DNA of 64,000 bases from Helianthus annuus (Eukaryota; Streptophyta; Magnoliopsida; Asterales; Asteraceae): positions 90,908,033 through 90,972,032 of the forward strand of contig NC_035433.2 of assembly GCF_002127325.2 (NCBI RefSeq). The letters run 5' to 3'. The position numbers and the translations under genes are program-made. Shown piece after piece: positions 50,301 to 62,703 of the stretch. Each line of letters starts with the position of its first letter. The first letter of the stretch is position 1. The notes below the pieces were generated by a model. The model saw only the letters and a program-made list of their open reading frames with translations, was not told the DNA's origin and ran no database searches.

Positions 50301-51910
50301 AAAAAGAGCTCAACATGAGACAACGACGTTGGGTTGAACTTCTAAACGACTATGACTGCGAAATTCGCTACCATCCTGGTAAGGCGAATGTCGTAGCCGA
50401 TGCATTGAGTCGCAAGGAACGTACTAAGCTTCATTGTGTACGTGTCCAATCTGTTATTCAAACCGATGTCCAAGCCCGTATTTCTCAGGCTCAACAAGCT
50501 TGTGTTTCACAAGGTTTAATGGATAAGGAATTTCCTTATCACATAACTCCTGCTCTAGAGATGAAGGACAATGGATCATATTACTTCATGGACCGTTTGT
50601 GGGTCCCAAGCCAAGATAATCTTCGTACTTTGCTTATGGATGAAGCCCATAAGTCTCGTTATTCTATTCATCCTGGCTCAGATAAGATGTATAAGGATCT
50701 TCGTATTCAGTATTGGTGGCCTGGTATGAAGAAAGACATTGCCTTATATGTATCAAAATGCCTTACTTGTCTTAAGGTTAAGGCTGAACATCAGCGTCCT
50801 TCCGGATTATTAGAGCAACCGGAGATCCCAGTTTGGAAATGGGAAAACATTACTATGGATCTCATTACTAAACTTCCGCGCACAAAGAAAGGTCACGATG
50901 CCATCTGGGTAGTCGTGGATCGTCTTACCAAGTCAGCGCATTTCTTGCCAATCCGTGAGGATTTTTCGGCTGACAAACTTGCTCAAATCTACGTGGATGA
51001 AATTGTAGCTAGACATGGTGTTCCTTTGAGCATCATTTCTGACAGAGATGCTCGTTTCACTTCTCACTTTTGGAGAACCATGCAATCTGCTATGGGGTCC
51101 CAACTTAATCTGAGCACAGCTTATCATCCGCAAACGGATGGTCAATCTGAAAGAACAATCCAGACACTGGAGGATATGCTTAGAGCTTGTGTGATCGACT
51201 TTGGTGGTAGTTGGGATTCACATCTTCCGTTGATTGAATTCTCCTACAACAACAGTTATCACTCCAGCATCAACATGGCTCCTTTCGAGGCTCTCTATGG
51301 TCGAAAATGTCGTTCACCAGTCTGCTGGAATGAGATCGGTGAGGCTCAACTTACTGGACCTGCCCTCATTTTAGAGACAACAGAAAAGGTAAAGAAAGTT
51401 CGTGATAACCTTCAGACAGCTAGAAACCGTCAAAAGAGTTACGCGGACCTAAAACGCAAACCCTTGGATTTTCAAGTCGGTGATCGTGTATTACTTAAGG
51501 TCTCACCTTGGAAAGGTGTGATCAGATTTGGAAAGAAAGGAAAACTTGCACCTAGATACGTTGGACCATTTAAGATCGTCGAAAGAATCGGCAAGGTAGC
51601 CTACAGACTTGAGTTACCTCCTGAACTTGGAAATGTTCATCCAACCTTTCACGTGTCCAATCTCAAGAGGTGTTTAGCTGATGAAAACCTCCACATACCG
51701 CTTGACGAAATTCGTGTTGATAAAACCCTGAAATTTGTCGAGAAACCAGTGGAAATCATGGAACGTGAAGTCAAGTGGCTTAAACGCAAGCGCATTCCTT
51801 TGGTCAAGGTTCGTTGGGAATCTAAGCGTGGACCCGAGTTTACTTGGGAACGTGAAGATCAAATGAAGGCAAAATATCCGCATCTTTTTCAATCAGTTTC
51901 CTCTAAATAA
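47390..51910 (+). pseudogene. gag-pol polyprotein gene with two frameshifts
   Basis: Begins at ATG 47390 (MPPRRDNQ). Gag carries the retrotransposon gag domain (FSGSEGATGLLQWFESIENT), and two CCHC zinc knuckles are encoded near 48308 and 48443. The protease has the [12 protein letters not shown] active site near 48635. The reverse transcriptase has [19 protein letters not shown] and the FIDD catalytic box at about 49640. RNase H has an [20 protein letters not shown] start. The integrase has an HHCC finger (about 50640-50790) and the D,D-E core ([28 protein letters not shown]). The C-terminus ([19 protein letters not shown]) resembles a chromodomain. The frame breaks near 47708 in gag and near 49440 in the RT, where one base seems to be missing from a T run. 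Confidence 0.95.
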
Positions 51911-51931
51911 ATTTCGGGACGAAATTTCCAC

Positions 51932-51943
51932 AAGTAGGGGAGA
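51932..51943 (+). other. Polypurine tract
   Basis: AAGTAGGGGAGA lies directly before the 3' LTR (one base, C, then TGTAAC), the expected position for the plus-strand primer. One T interrupts the purines. Confidence 0.8.
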
Positions 51944-51944
51944 C

Positions 51945-54900
51945 TGTAACATTTGTGCTTGTAATCATTATGAACAGTTCAATTATCAATAAAACAATGT
52001 TATTTTATCCCAATGATTGTGTGATTGTGTTTTACATTTTTCATGTTTTGACTTTCGTTCAATTTCAAACTCTACACCGCTTTCTGGAGCATTATACGCA
52101 AACTGGTGCGTAAACGTACTCAGTTTAATGCGACAAATACTCCGGAACATCAACATATACTCAACATACCTTAAATAACCTTTACATAACTTAGAAATAA
52201 GTTTTGAAGGCTTTGGTATAGCAAAAACAAGTTAATTCGCTTACAGGGACTAAACTTGACAAACTGCGAAAGTATGCCAATTTGAACTGTAACGAACATT
52301 CCGGAACATGTCCATAAGTTAAACATACCATAAATATCCTTTACATAGCTTAGAAATAGGCTTTGAGAGGTTTGGTATGCTAAAACAAACTTTTGGATCA
52401 TTCAGGGACTAAAAGTGTCAAAAAGTGCATAAGTTTGCACTTTCACGCATAACTTATGTTCTGAATACATCCGGACATCCAAAAATTTATGTAAGCATCC
52501 TTATATTATGCCTTAGTGTTTGGCATGAGAAAAATCCATTCGTCGCGTCATTTGGATCGTCTTTCGCGCTTATGCGCATTCCGTCGTAATTAAGCGAACA
52601 TCGCGATCGTACGGCCAAACGAACCGACATCCGACATATTTTTGGGCATGTTTCATGTCCACAATGTTTAGGCATCATTTTGGGGCCTTAAAGATGGCTT
52701 TACAGGTCTTAGAAGGGCTGGAAATAGCTTAAACATGCAACAGGGACCAAATGTGTAAATTCTGCAAGTGGTGCAGATCAGAGAGGGCCAGGCGGCCCGC
52801 GTGAGTTTTGCCTAAATGTTTAGGCGGGCCGCGTGGGGATGTCTGACAGAAAGATTTTGCATTTAATGCAGAATCTGGCCTTTCGTTCGATCAAAGGGCG
52901 ATGCCTTTTCACCCAAATGAAGGGCCAAGGGCCAAGTTCAGTGTATTTAACCCCTGGACACATGTACGCACGAGATCAAGGCATGATATTCGATAAAACG
53001 ATCCTAACGGTTCCACCTTTCCTATAAATACCCCCCCCCTTTAGTGTAAAAATCACAAAATCAGATCCTAAAGCTCTAAGTTGAAACCATTGTTTCATAC
53101 CTGAGCTGTTTGATCTTGATTTGCACTCGGGGACCCTTCGTAAGTCTTCTTTCGCTCTTTTATTCGCTTTTCGAGTCCGAAAGTCAACGTTTTGTTGACT
53201 TTCTGCATTGACCAGCTTATGGTCGATGCGAAGTTCTTGGAACTTCATAACGTGAGCGTGATCACGATGATTATGGTCCATAGTGACCATACCTACTGAT
53301 CACCACGTTATCTAGGCTCGGTGACGAGTCGTAGTTTCGGCCAAAATGTGCGTTCTTGCATATTTTGTAACCAAACTACTCGTGGGCATCAAAGCCCTTT
53401 GTTTTGATGTCAAACCTGTTTCTAAACTTAGTTAAGTATGTTCTAACATGCTTAGCTCGTCACGTTTGGTATAGTGCTTATATAGGGTCGTAAGGTAAGC
53501 GATCTAAACCATCGCTTATGCTTTCGAACCCGACCCATTTGGTCGATCTTTAGGATTCGACCAAACACATTAGGTGACCATAGCTATAACCTTCCGAGGT
53601 TATACCTTGTGGTCACGATGTTAGGCGTTCCGAACGCGTTCTACGCGAACGACGCGTAAGGTGGCATAAGCTACCTAAACGGGTCGTGATGGACCGTAAG
53701 CACTTAGGTTAAGTTTCATTTTTGTATGTAGGCTTTGTTAAACCATATTACACGAGTCTCCATACTCGTTTGGTTTACGAACCCGCGTACTGTCCGATCC
53801 TTCCGATTTGGTCCGGTATATTAACATAAGCTACCTATTAGGTGCCGTTGATATTCCGTGATCTTTAGCATTATCTGGTTATTATACAAGGAACTCAAAG
53901 CAATCTCAGGTGAGTACATAGAACCCCTCTTTTACTGTTTTCCAAACTGTTTTGGGGTGAAACACATGTGCCTATCTGTTACTTTCATGCTTTCCATGCT
54001 TTCACATCATATGCCTGCTATGTTGTTAGTACATTATAGTACACGATTTCATTACATTTCATGCTATGTATGCCCATTGTGTGCGTACTTAGTACATTTG
54101 ATTTACATTACATTTCTGTTGCATATGTTTACTCAGCATATGGACACATTGATTTACATGAACATTTCTGTTGCATATGTTTACTCAGCATATGGACACA
54201 TTGATTTACATAAACATTTCTGTTGCATATGTTTACTCAGCATATGGACACATTGATTTACATGAACATTTCTGTTGCATATGTTTACTCAGCATATGGA
54301 CACATTGATTTACATAAACATTTCTGTTGCATATGTTTACTCAGCATATGGACACATTGATTTACATGAACATTTCTGCTTCGTATGTTTACTTAGCATA
54401 CTTAGTACAATTGTTTACATCACATGCCTTCATTTTGGTATGACATTTGGTTTGTTTAACATGGGACAATGCATTCATTAACATTGATCACGCCGTTCGT
54501 TAGTAGGTAGTGGTACCATAGGAATTGACAACTCCCATTCCTGAAGTCCTGGGTTTGATAGGACTGGAAGGAATGACCGAATTCGATATACATAACTTAG
54601 ATAAACCTTTAATTTGTTTAAGGGTTTATCGCCGCAGTCTCAAGGCTTGGATGTATGCATAGTTTACAATACCGCATAAATGTTAATATCAATAGAGCAT
54701 GCATTTCCCGCAGAACATAACGCTGATTTAAACCACGTTTTACTTCAACGACTTGTTTTGTGCATATGGTTTAAGTTGATACATTTCGCTTACCATACAT
54801 GATACATTTTGGGATTACACATTACATGATTTACATTGAACATAAACACGTCGACATTGACATATACATTTGGTGGTTTACATTTGAACATAAACACTTG

Positions 54901-55639
54901 ACATGGATTACAATAACACTTGACATTTGGTTTACACATGAACAATTTACATGGTGGATTAGTTTGGGTAAATGATTCAACTAACGGGGCGTATGTAATA
55001 TGATATTAACATGGTGGATACGCCGCTGGTACTTCCTATATATAAATGTTTGTATAATATTACATATCGTGGCGTTATCTAAGTCATTTCAGTTTAGACA
55101 CATTACATTCTACATAAATAACATATTCTTCACAAGACATTATTTTCACAAACAACTTATCTTATTCAACTCATTTTACTTGGTTATTCGTTTAACCTTG
55201 CACTTATCTATACATATCGTTTGATGTTATCGTTTTCCAAATGGTTTACAAAGCAAAACAAATTACAAGGTTCATGACTGACTGTTATTAAACATTTCTT
55301 TAAGCTCAAGTCATGAATCCCATTTTCACAAAAAAACTATGTATCTCACAGGCATTTTTCTGCTGACGTACCTACTTTCACATGTGTTTTCAGGAGCTAT
55401 TCCATAGGACGATGATCATGATTCTAGGGCGGACCTGTGCCTTAGAGCCTAAAAATGAAGTTTGAACTAGCTTAATTATGTTTTGATTTCCGTACTCTCT
55501 TTCCAAGACAATGTAACACCTTTGTTTATAAATAAAATACAACTTGTATGCCATGGTTATGAAACAATTTAATTCTGTCCACAACACTCCCCGACGTTTT
55601 CCGCCGCGGTTGCATGTTATACGTGGTCGGGGTGTGACA
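51945..55639 (+). repeat. 3' LTR
   Basis: 3695 bp, one base longer than the 5' LTR because a C run has nine instead of eight bases (near 53031). The other differences are about 14 substitutions, mostly C/T or G/A. Confidence 0.96.
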
Positions 55640-57309
55640 GAAGAGTGAGTTGTGAATTCATCACCTGGCAAAAAAATGGTTCTCACTCTTTGATCTCGAA
55701 GTTGTTCGCATCAGTCCAGACATCGGCTCATGCCGATAAATAGCCGAAATCCACATGGATCTCATCACAAACATATCATCAATCCATTTATTTCGGTAAG
55801 ACCGAACTCAATCATTACCAACTTCCACTCTCTCTCAAATACTCCTGGCTCAACGGAATCTGTCCATACAATATCACACATTTTCCTTTTAAAATCCTCA
55901 TTATTGCACAACTCGTACCCAACCTACACGAAAAAATGCTTTTCTTATCAACATGTAACGGATATATAATGTAAAAAAATGGTAATGACACACAATATAG
56001 CATAGTCAACCTTGTCTGCCACTTTTTTCATTATGTGCCACATGCACATTCTATGTCTGCTGATAGTAAAAACACCCTCGATAGCTTGTTTCATCGCAGG
56101 GTCCTGGTCTGTCACTACAACCTTTGGCTGACGTCAAAATGATTTTACAAAGGAATTGAGAAGCCATTTATAATACTCAATTCTCTCCGATGCCAACAAC
56201 CTAGCTCCAAGGGTTACATTTCGACAGTGGTTGTCTATCCCAGTAAACGGTACAAACACCATCTTATACCTACACACCAAGAAATTAAAAATTATTACAA
56301 AAAAGAAACACTTCGCATTGGAGCATGTTTTAGTAACATGCGATTTTGCCAGTTTAATGTGCGATATATTGAACTCCTAACTTTCATGTTTATTAACATG
56401 CGATTTTGCCAGTTTACGAAATCATACAACATGCGAAAATGTTAAAAAAGACATTAAAGTAACACTTACTTGTTTGTTTTGAAAGTAGCATCAAACGATA
56501 TTACATCCCCGAACTCCATGAAGTTACGCTTGCATAACCCATCGGCCCAGAACAAACCAGTTAACCGCTTGTCCTCATCAACTGAATATTCAAAAGAAAA
56601 ATCAACTAAATATTCTTTTTTATCAGTCAGCCTATTGATCACCATGTCTGCATCATATTCTCCTATATAGCTATTAATTCGAGCTCTAAAGTTTTTGCAA
56701 TCATCGACAGTGGCGCCAACTTTCTCAAAACCACCATATCGTTTTCTCATTATATGAAAAGCTTTAACCGGGCCAAGGTTTAGAGTACCTAATATCCATA
56801 TTATTTCCTCTTGTACTTCTGACAATTGCCTGCAAGCTGGTAGCATATGAATATCTTCAGGACATACAAACTTATGATTATGACCATCAACAAATTTCTT
56901 GACTGTAAATGATGTCCCATCCACCGAACCAAGCATAAGTTGAGCTTTGCACCCAGTTCTAATGTTTCCTCTATTCCTTGTTTTGCATGGCTTTCTAGAC
57001 TTCGAATAAGCATCGTCAATAACCAATGGCTTATGCCCTCTTTTGAGCACACAAAATATTTAGTTTTGATTATGCCACCACTGTGGGTTTCACCACCTTT
57101 GCGGGCAGAAAAACCAGCTAACTTGGCATATGTTTGGTAAAACACGTATGATTGTTCGATAGAATTAAATATCATGCCAACCACAGGTATAGTTGATGCT
57201 TCAACTACCGGAATATAAAGCCTTTCATCTACAAAATTAAATAAAAAGATAAACCAACATGTTTTATATATAATGAAAACTACATGCGATTTATGGTATC
57301 ATTCTATGC

Positions 57310-59038
57310 TGTCACACCCTGACTTTTGCGGAAGAGTATTATGTGTGACTTGCTTAATGTCATTGCATTCAATTATACCAAACAACTAAATGATTAAAAC
57401 CACGATGTTCATCCATAAATATGATTCAAAATATTACAACTACATTGTTTAACACCAACCAAGACTTCGAGTTTAAAATACAAACCAACCACATGTTTAA
57501 AGTTCCATAAAGGACTTGACAAAATACATTGATAAAACAAGGCTTTGAATTGAATGTCTTATCTAAGATAAAACATCCAAGTCAAACCCTACAAAAGTGC
57601 GGATTACATCGTTTATTGTAGACACAACTTGAAAACCTTGAACGCCCGCCAGATCCATTTTCAATTTCCTGAAATACATGTAGTTTAAAAACATCAACAA
57701 AAGTTGAGCAAGTTCATGTGTTTTGTATGTGAGCTCGAAATAAACTTGTAATCACTGTAAGTATGTATTTGCAAAACCGGTATGAAGGCATTTATGAATA
57801 GATTAATTAATGATTTGCAAGGTCATTAATATGTGTGCAACGGTGTAAGAAGGCTCAATCCTTTGTGTATTTCATACCGGGCCACCCGGCTGGAACAACA
57901 TGGTCACCACATGCGGCCAACTCGCGGACCCATGGGTGGGGCTCGCAACACCCAAATAGATCTATCACTCATGCCCCTGGGTCCTTATACAAGGATTAAT
58001 GGTCTCAAGTTAACGCCTACCCATCCACATGATTTAACAGTTCATTCCTTAGCTAGCCATACCATTTGTAAACATTGTAACATTTGTAACATGTATTTCA
58101 CCCCCGAAGTTATAAAACTGAAAACAGTTAAAAGAAAAAGGGGACATGAACTCACAATCTTGCGTCCTGCAAACTGGTGTAACTCAAAGATCTGGTCCTG
58201 GAGTCGTGCAACTACCTACACACGTGTTACGTTCTATTAGACGGATGGGTCGTGCCACGGCTTTTAGTCTTAATCATTATGACTTAGTATCCTTGAGTTA
58301 CGTTTTGATGTAATAAATATTATTTCAAAGTATATAATTATTTGTTAAAATAATAATATTTTAACTTAAATTGTATTTAACAATTATCTGGAATATTAGT
58401 TAAAATAATATATTTTAATTTATTTTGCCTTGTATCCTTCCATGAATATTTTCCCCAAGGATGGGTATACTTATACTTGTATTTTTAGACTTGTGTATTT
58501 TGCTAAGTATTGGTGGCGTATTCCGGTGTGTATTTGTACGTACGAGGATACGTATTTTTATTGTATTTATTAAGTATTCTTATACTTAATTTTGTATTTA
58601 AATTTCCGGAATATTATTTTTAACCAATAAAAGTCACCAATCTATATTCTTAAAATATATATATATATTTTAAGAAAACTTTTTATAGAAAATTATCTAA
58701 AATCCTTTCTTGGCAAAAATAATTATATTTTCGTATAAACCTCAAAAATAATATATTTTCAAGATTAACTTAGAAAATATTCATAATTCCATTTTTCACC
58801 CCAAATAATATATTTTTGGTTTGTTTAAGAAAATATTTATTTTCTTCAAAAATAATATATCTTCTTAATAGTTCAAGAAAACATATATATTTTTCCTTTA
58901 CTCAAAAATAATATATTTTCTTCTTGACAAAAAATATGATATATTTTTGTAACACTTGTATAAATTATAATTCCTGTTTCTTTGGTTTCCAAAATACCGT
59001 TTAACTTATTTGTCAAAATATATATGAACTTAATTTTG

Positions 59039-59073
<35 letters not shown>

Positions 59074-61352
59074 ATCCATATTCCTTGTTCGGTTTGTCCA
59101 ATTTTCGGATATAAATTATATATTCATTTCCTTGGAATTTTGGTAATATTTTGTATTATAATTCTTGGTATTTTGGTAAGTTATATTATTTCAAGTCCTA
59201 AAATTATATAACTAATACACATAATATACAAGTAATCACACAAATTATGACATCTAAATATATATTTTCCTAAATATATACTTAGTCATTTTTATTTATT
59301 AAAAACAACCTCCAACATTTGTAATTTTTGTAACAAGAATTATGGCAAACTTTATATGAAAAACTATGGTTAAAATCTACTTGTAACCACTTGTTTAAAA
59401 ATATTTTTTCTAAGTGTTTAAATTCTAGAAAAATTTTGCCATAGTTTCCCCTTAAAAATGGTGGTTTCCATGCTTTCAAAGCATATCATTTTCTTTTAAA
59501 ATCATCATCAATCAACAACAATTCAATCAATACTTACCATGAGCCAAAATCATGCAATTTACACTACATCATGAACTTGAAATTTTGTAAAAATTTGTAG
59601 CAACTTAGTAGGTTGTTAAGTAAGCTTAGTTACCCTTAAAAGTGTGGTTATTTGTTTGTAACTCCCTTTCTTGAAAGATTTAGTCTTTTACAACTTATAA
59701 GATGATTTTTCTAAAAATCATTCTTTTGAATTTTTCTTGTTAACAACATATTTCTATACTTGATTTAACACTAAAAACATGGTTAGTTTCTTTAAAAATC
59801 ATGACGATGTACATCTTATATATAAACTTGGTTTCTTGAGAAAATCATCCATCTACAAGACTTATATTATGTATAGATCATCATCATGTTCAAAAACATC
59901 TTCATTTTCAAGTTCATGTTCCACATAATAGGATGATCATTTTGTTTTTTCACAAGATCATCCTCTCACTTGCTAGATCATGTGTTTAATCACAATCTAG
60001 CAAGTTTCTTATGATGATTAACATCATAATCACAAGAAATCAACAATCAAGATTCATACATACACTAAAACAACAAAGATTTTTATGTTAGTGAGCTTTA
60101 TGTTAAAGATTATCTTCTTGTTCTTTCAGGATCTTTATGATTAGTTACTTACATAACCTTTTAACCAACATAATGAGAAGTAAAATGAAGTTATGAGAGT
60201 CTTACTACTAGCACAAGGCTAGGGAAGAGATCAAAGATGAAGAAGAAGATGAACTAGGTGGTTAAAAGCTCTTGAGAAAGGTCCTTCAACTTCCAATGGC
60301 TCCAAGCTCCTTAATCTAGCTTCTTGCACCTTTGTAACACCTTGGAATGGATGAACAAGACTTGAAAGTGGTGGTGGTGGTGTGGTGGCTCACAACCGAG
60401 ACCAAGAGAGAAGGGAGACAGAGTTAAAGTGTGTTGTGTTTGTGAAATGAGGAGTTGTGTGATCTTGTGGTCGATTTAAACAAACTTCCAACATGTAAGT
60501 AACCAAAGGTCTTAGTGTTTCTAAGTATCCAACATGATCTATTAAACAATTCAACAAATCAAGGGTGGGTCCACCCTCATGGTGACCGTCGAACTAGGGA
60601 GGGTATTGGTTGTGATGTAATGGATAGTTAGGTTATTAAGTTAGAATCTAAGTGTATCATTTAGTGTTTTTAGATGTTATGTAATTATAATACATGTTAT
60701 GATGTTCGGTGACCATAACTAGTTCAGAAATGTTAAAACAATGCTTCTAGTGAAAATTTGGTGTTTCGGGTAGTGTCCGGTTGTTCGGTTGGTTACTGGT
60801 TCGTTAAGGTGCTAAACTACGCAGTTTTATGTACTTTATGTTCCCTTTTGTGATAGTTTTGATTCCCGACACTTAGGAAGGTATTCTGGACCATTAAACC
60901 ATAATTCTGCATAATATTGTAGTGTTAAAGTGCTGATTTTTGGTGAAAATTGCTGAATTCTGCAGTTTGTGTAAGTTTTAGGCACTTTCCAGCACTTAAA
61001 CTATCTCTAGGAAGGCAGTTTTATGATCCTTACCTTCCTACACACTATACTAGTGTAACTCTTGGTTTTGGGCTCATTCTGTGTCTTAACATCATGTCTG
61101 TCTGAGTACTGAACTCCTGTCAGTACTTCTAGCTTGTCTGATAAATGTGCTAACTTTGTTTCGTGCATCATTTGAATCATAAAGTGTTGCATGCAATAAT
61201 GATATGACATCATGCAATATGTGATGCACTTGTATGTATATGACAATAATCAGAAAGCATTCATGTCATTAATCCAGATAAAGCACAGTCATTAATTTAC
61301 AAATTACTGTTTAATTATTGTACGGATACATGGAAATTTGACAGTTGTCACA
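57310..61352 (-). mobile_element. Solo LTR, 4.0 kb (Ty3/gypsy-type)
   Basis: On the minus strand it starts TGTGACAACTGTCAAATTTC and ends AAAAGTCAGGGTGTGACA. An exact 5-bp duplication, TATGC, lies at 57305-57309 and 61353-61357. There is no primer-binding site, coding region or second LTR. The interior is AT-rich with a (TA)n run at 59041-59070. It lies just upstream of the FAR1-like exon at 57228, probably in an intron or the promoter of that locus. Confidence 0.8.
59041..59070. repeat. (TA)n microsatellite
   Basis: About 15 TA units inside the solo LTR. Confidence 0.95.
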
Positions 61353-61634
61353 TATGCGAAACCAACATGTTATGAACGTGCGAATTGTTGGACTCATAAC
61401 ATGTGAACTAGATATTTTGATTCCATGTTTTATGCATGCGATTTATGATATCATAACATGCGAAACCAGCATTTATGCCTTTCGTCACATGCGAATTGTT
61501 AGACTCATAACATGTGAAGTTAAAACATTATGATTCCATATCAATTACCTCTAATAACATTGAAAATCTTCCAATCAATTACAGTCATACAAAAATCATT
61601 ACACCCAGTATACAAAACAACTGACATTGAACAT

Positions 61635-61856
61635 TTAAACATCTGAATTAACAAACTTACTATTGGAACACTCATTTACACCATTTGCTTTTGTAGAATT
61701 AGGATTTCTGACTTCCTCAATCGTAACTCTCTGATCAGTAGCCAATTGAACGTGATCACTGACGAATTCAGCATCTTCAAAATCAACATCCGTGTTCCGT
61801 CCGGTGTTGCTCTGTGGATCCACTGAAAATAACAATCGATTAAACCCTAAACGCAC
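61635..61856 (-). pseudogene. Possible first exon of the FAR1-like gene
   Basis: The minus-strand frame starts MRLGFNRLLFSVDPQSNTGR and continues with acidic, Ser/Asn-rich sequence (DVDFEDAEFVSDHV). It lies on the same strand upstream of the FAR1 DNA-binding exon, separated by the solo LTR. An acidic, low-complexity N-terminus fits FAR1-family proteins. The splice to 57228 is not established, and it could be an unrelated frame. Confidence 0.4.
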
Positions 61857-61857
61857 A

Positions 61858-62703
61858 GAAACGAAAACCGCAATGTATTGTTTTAAGAATTATGAAAATT
61901 TTAAACTGATACGATTCATAATTACCGGGATAGGGGTGTAACAAACTTCCCGCGATCTGCTTATTGAAAGAATTGTCTAATTTGCCCTCTGCTGATTAAG
62001 TGGATTGTCTCATATACCCTTATGTAAGAAAAATGAATCAAGGACACGTATAGGGTTGTTATCGTCGCGTACGTAATGTATGATTAGGGGATTTGTATTC
62101 TACACTTATTATATATATATATAGAAACGGGATTGGGAGAAAACGTTCAAAAGTGTGAGAACGGTGAGAACGCTTCCTGGCCCAACACATGTCATGCGGC
62201 TTAGAGAAGGGCGGAGGGGCTTTTTTGTCCTTTCATCTTCTTCTTTTCCAGTTCCGCTTTTCCCAATATTGTTTTAATTTTTGGTTTTTAAGATTTTTGG
62301 CGTTAACCAAATTCAATAATTTATGGCGTTTTAGTGGTTTCATTGTATCAACATCTTGGCGTTTATGGCATTTATTCACATCGTATGCCATTGGAACCCA
62401 GGGGGCAGGAGATCTATTTGAATGGCGTTTTTCAAGGGGTTTTAAACAAGATAGCCCATTGTTCTATTATTTTTTATAAACATTTTGGCGTTTGGGTTAT
62501 CTTGGCGTTTTACAATTGTTGGATTATATTTCAGCCACAGGAAAAGAAAAGAAAATACAAGCGAAGAAAATAAATTAAAAATCCTAATCGGATCTCTCTT
62601 CACAATCTTCACTGTCATCAGTCTCTCTCTTCTTTAATAGTACAAGAACTGACACCAAAATATGGCGTTTTATGTAAAACTTAACAAACCCATCGGTTTG
62701 ATT
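61858..62703. other. Non-coding region with TGGCGTTT motifs
   Basis: Probable upstream region of the FAR1-like locus, then a block starting near 62120 with GTGAGAACGGTGAGAACGC and seven TGGCGTT(T/A) motifs (62290-62670). That block looks repeat-derived, but I could not define ends or class. Confidence 0.45.

Larger units (their letters stand above)
43050..55641 (+). mobile_element. Ty3/gypsy chromovirus-type retrotransposon, nearly complete
   Basis: Two LTRs of about 3.69 kb flank a leader, gag-pol and a polypurine tract. Gene order gag, protease, reverse transcriptase, RNase H, integrase places it in Ty3/gypsy. A chromodomain-like C-terminus and the very long LTRs point to the Tekay/Del clade. 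The target duplication is AGAGT (43045-43049 and 55642-55646) if the 3' LTR is taken to end at 55641. The LTRs differ by about 14 substitutions and one base of a C run, so the insertion is recent. Two frameshifts in the coding region mean this copy is probably not autonomous. Confidence 0.96.
41858..57228 (-). pseudogene. FAR1/FHY3-like gene, broken by a retrotransposon
   Basis: FAR1-family proteins are nuclear DNA-binding regulators derived from Mutator transposases. Minus-strand exons: 57228-56470 carries the FAR1 DNA-binding domain (SIEQSYVFYQTYAKLAGFSA, NIRTGCKAQL) and the start of the MULE domain. 56269-56011 continues it (VPFTGIDNHCRNVTLGARLL, VVVTDQDPAMKQAI). 55923-55642 resumes after the LTR element at 43049 (LVEFLNHFDGSMDAQRFNHR). 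42605-41858 has the SWIM zinc finger (CSCLRFEQYRLLCKH) and a basic-then-acidic tail. GT-AG introns separate the first blocks. Lesions are a 1-nt frameshift near 57040, TGA at 56134-56136, a frameshift near 55800, the 12.6-kb insertion, and more breaks at 42200-42345. Confidence 0.9.
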
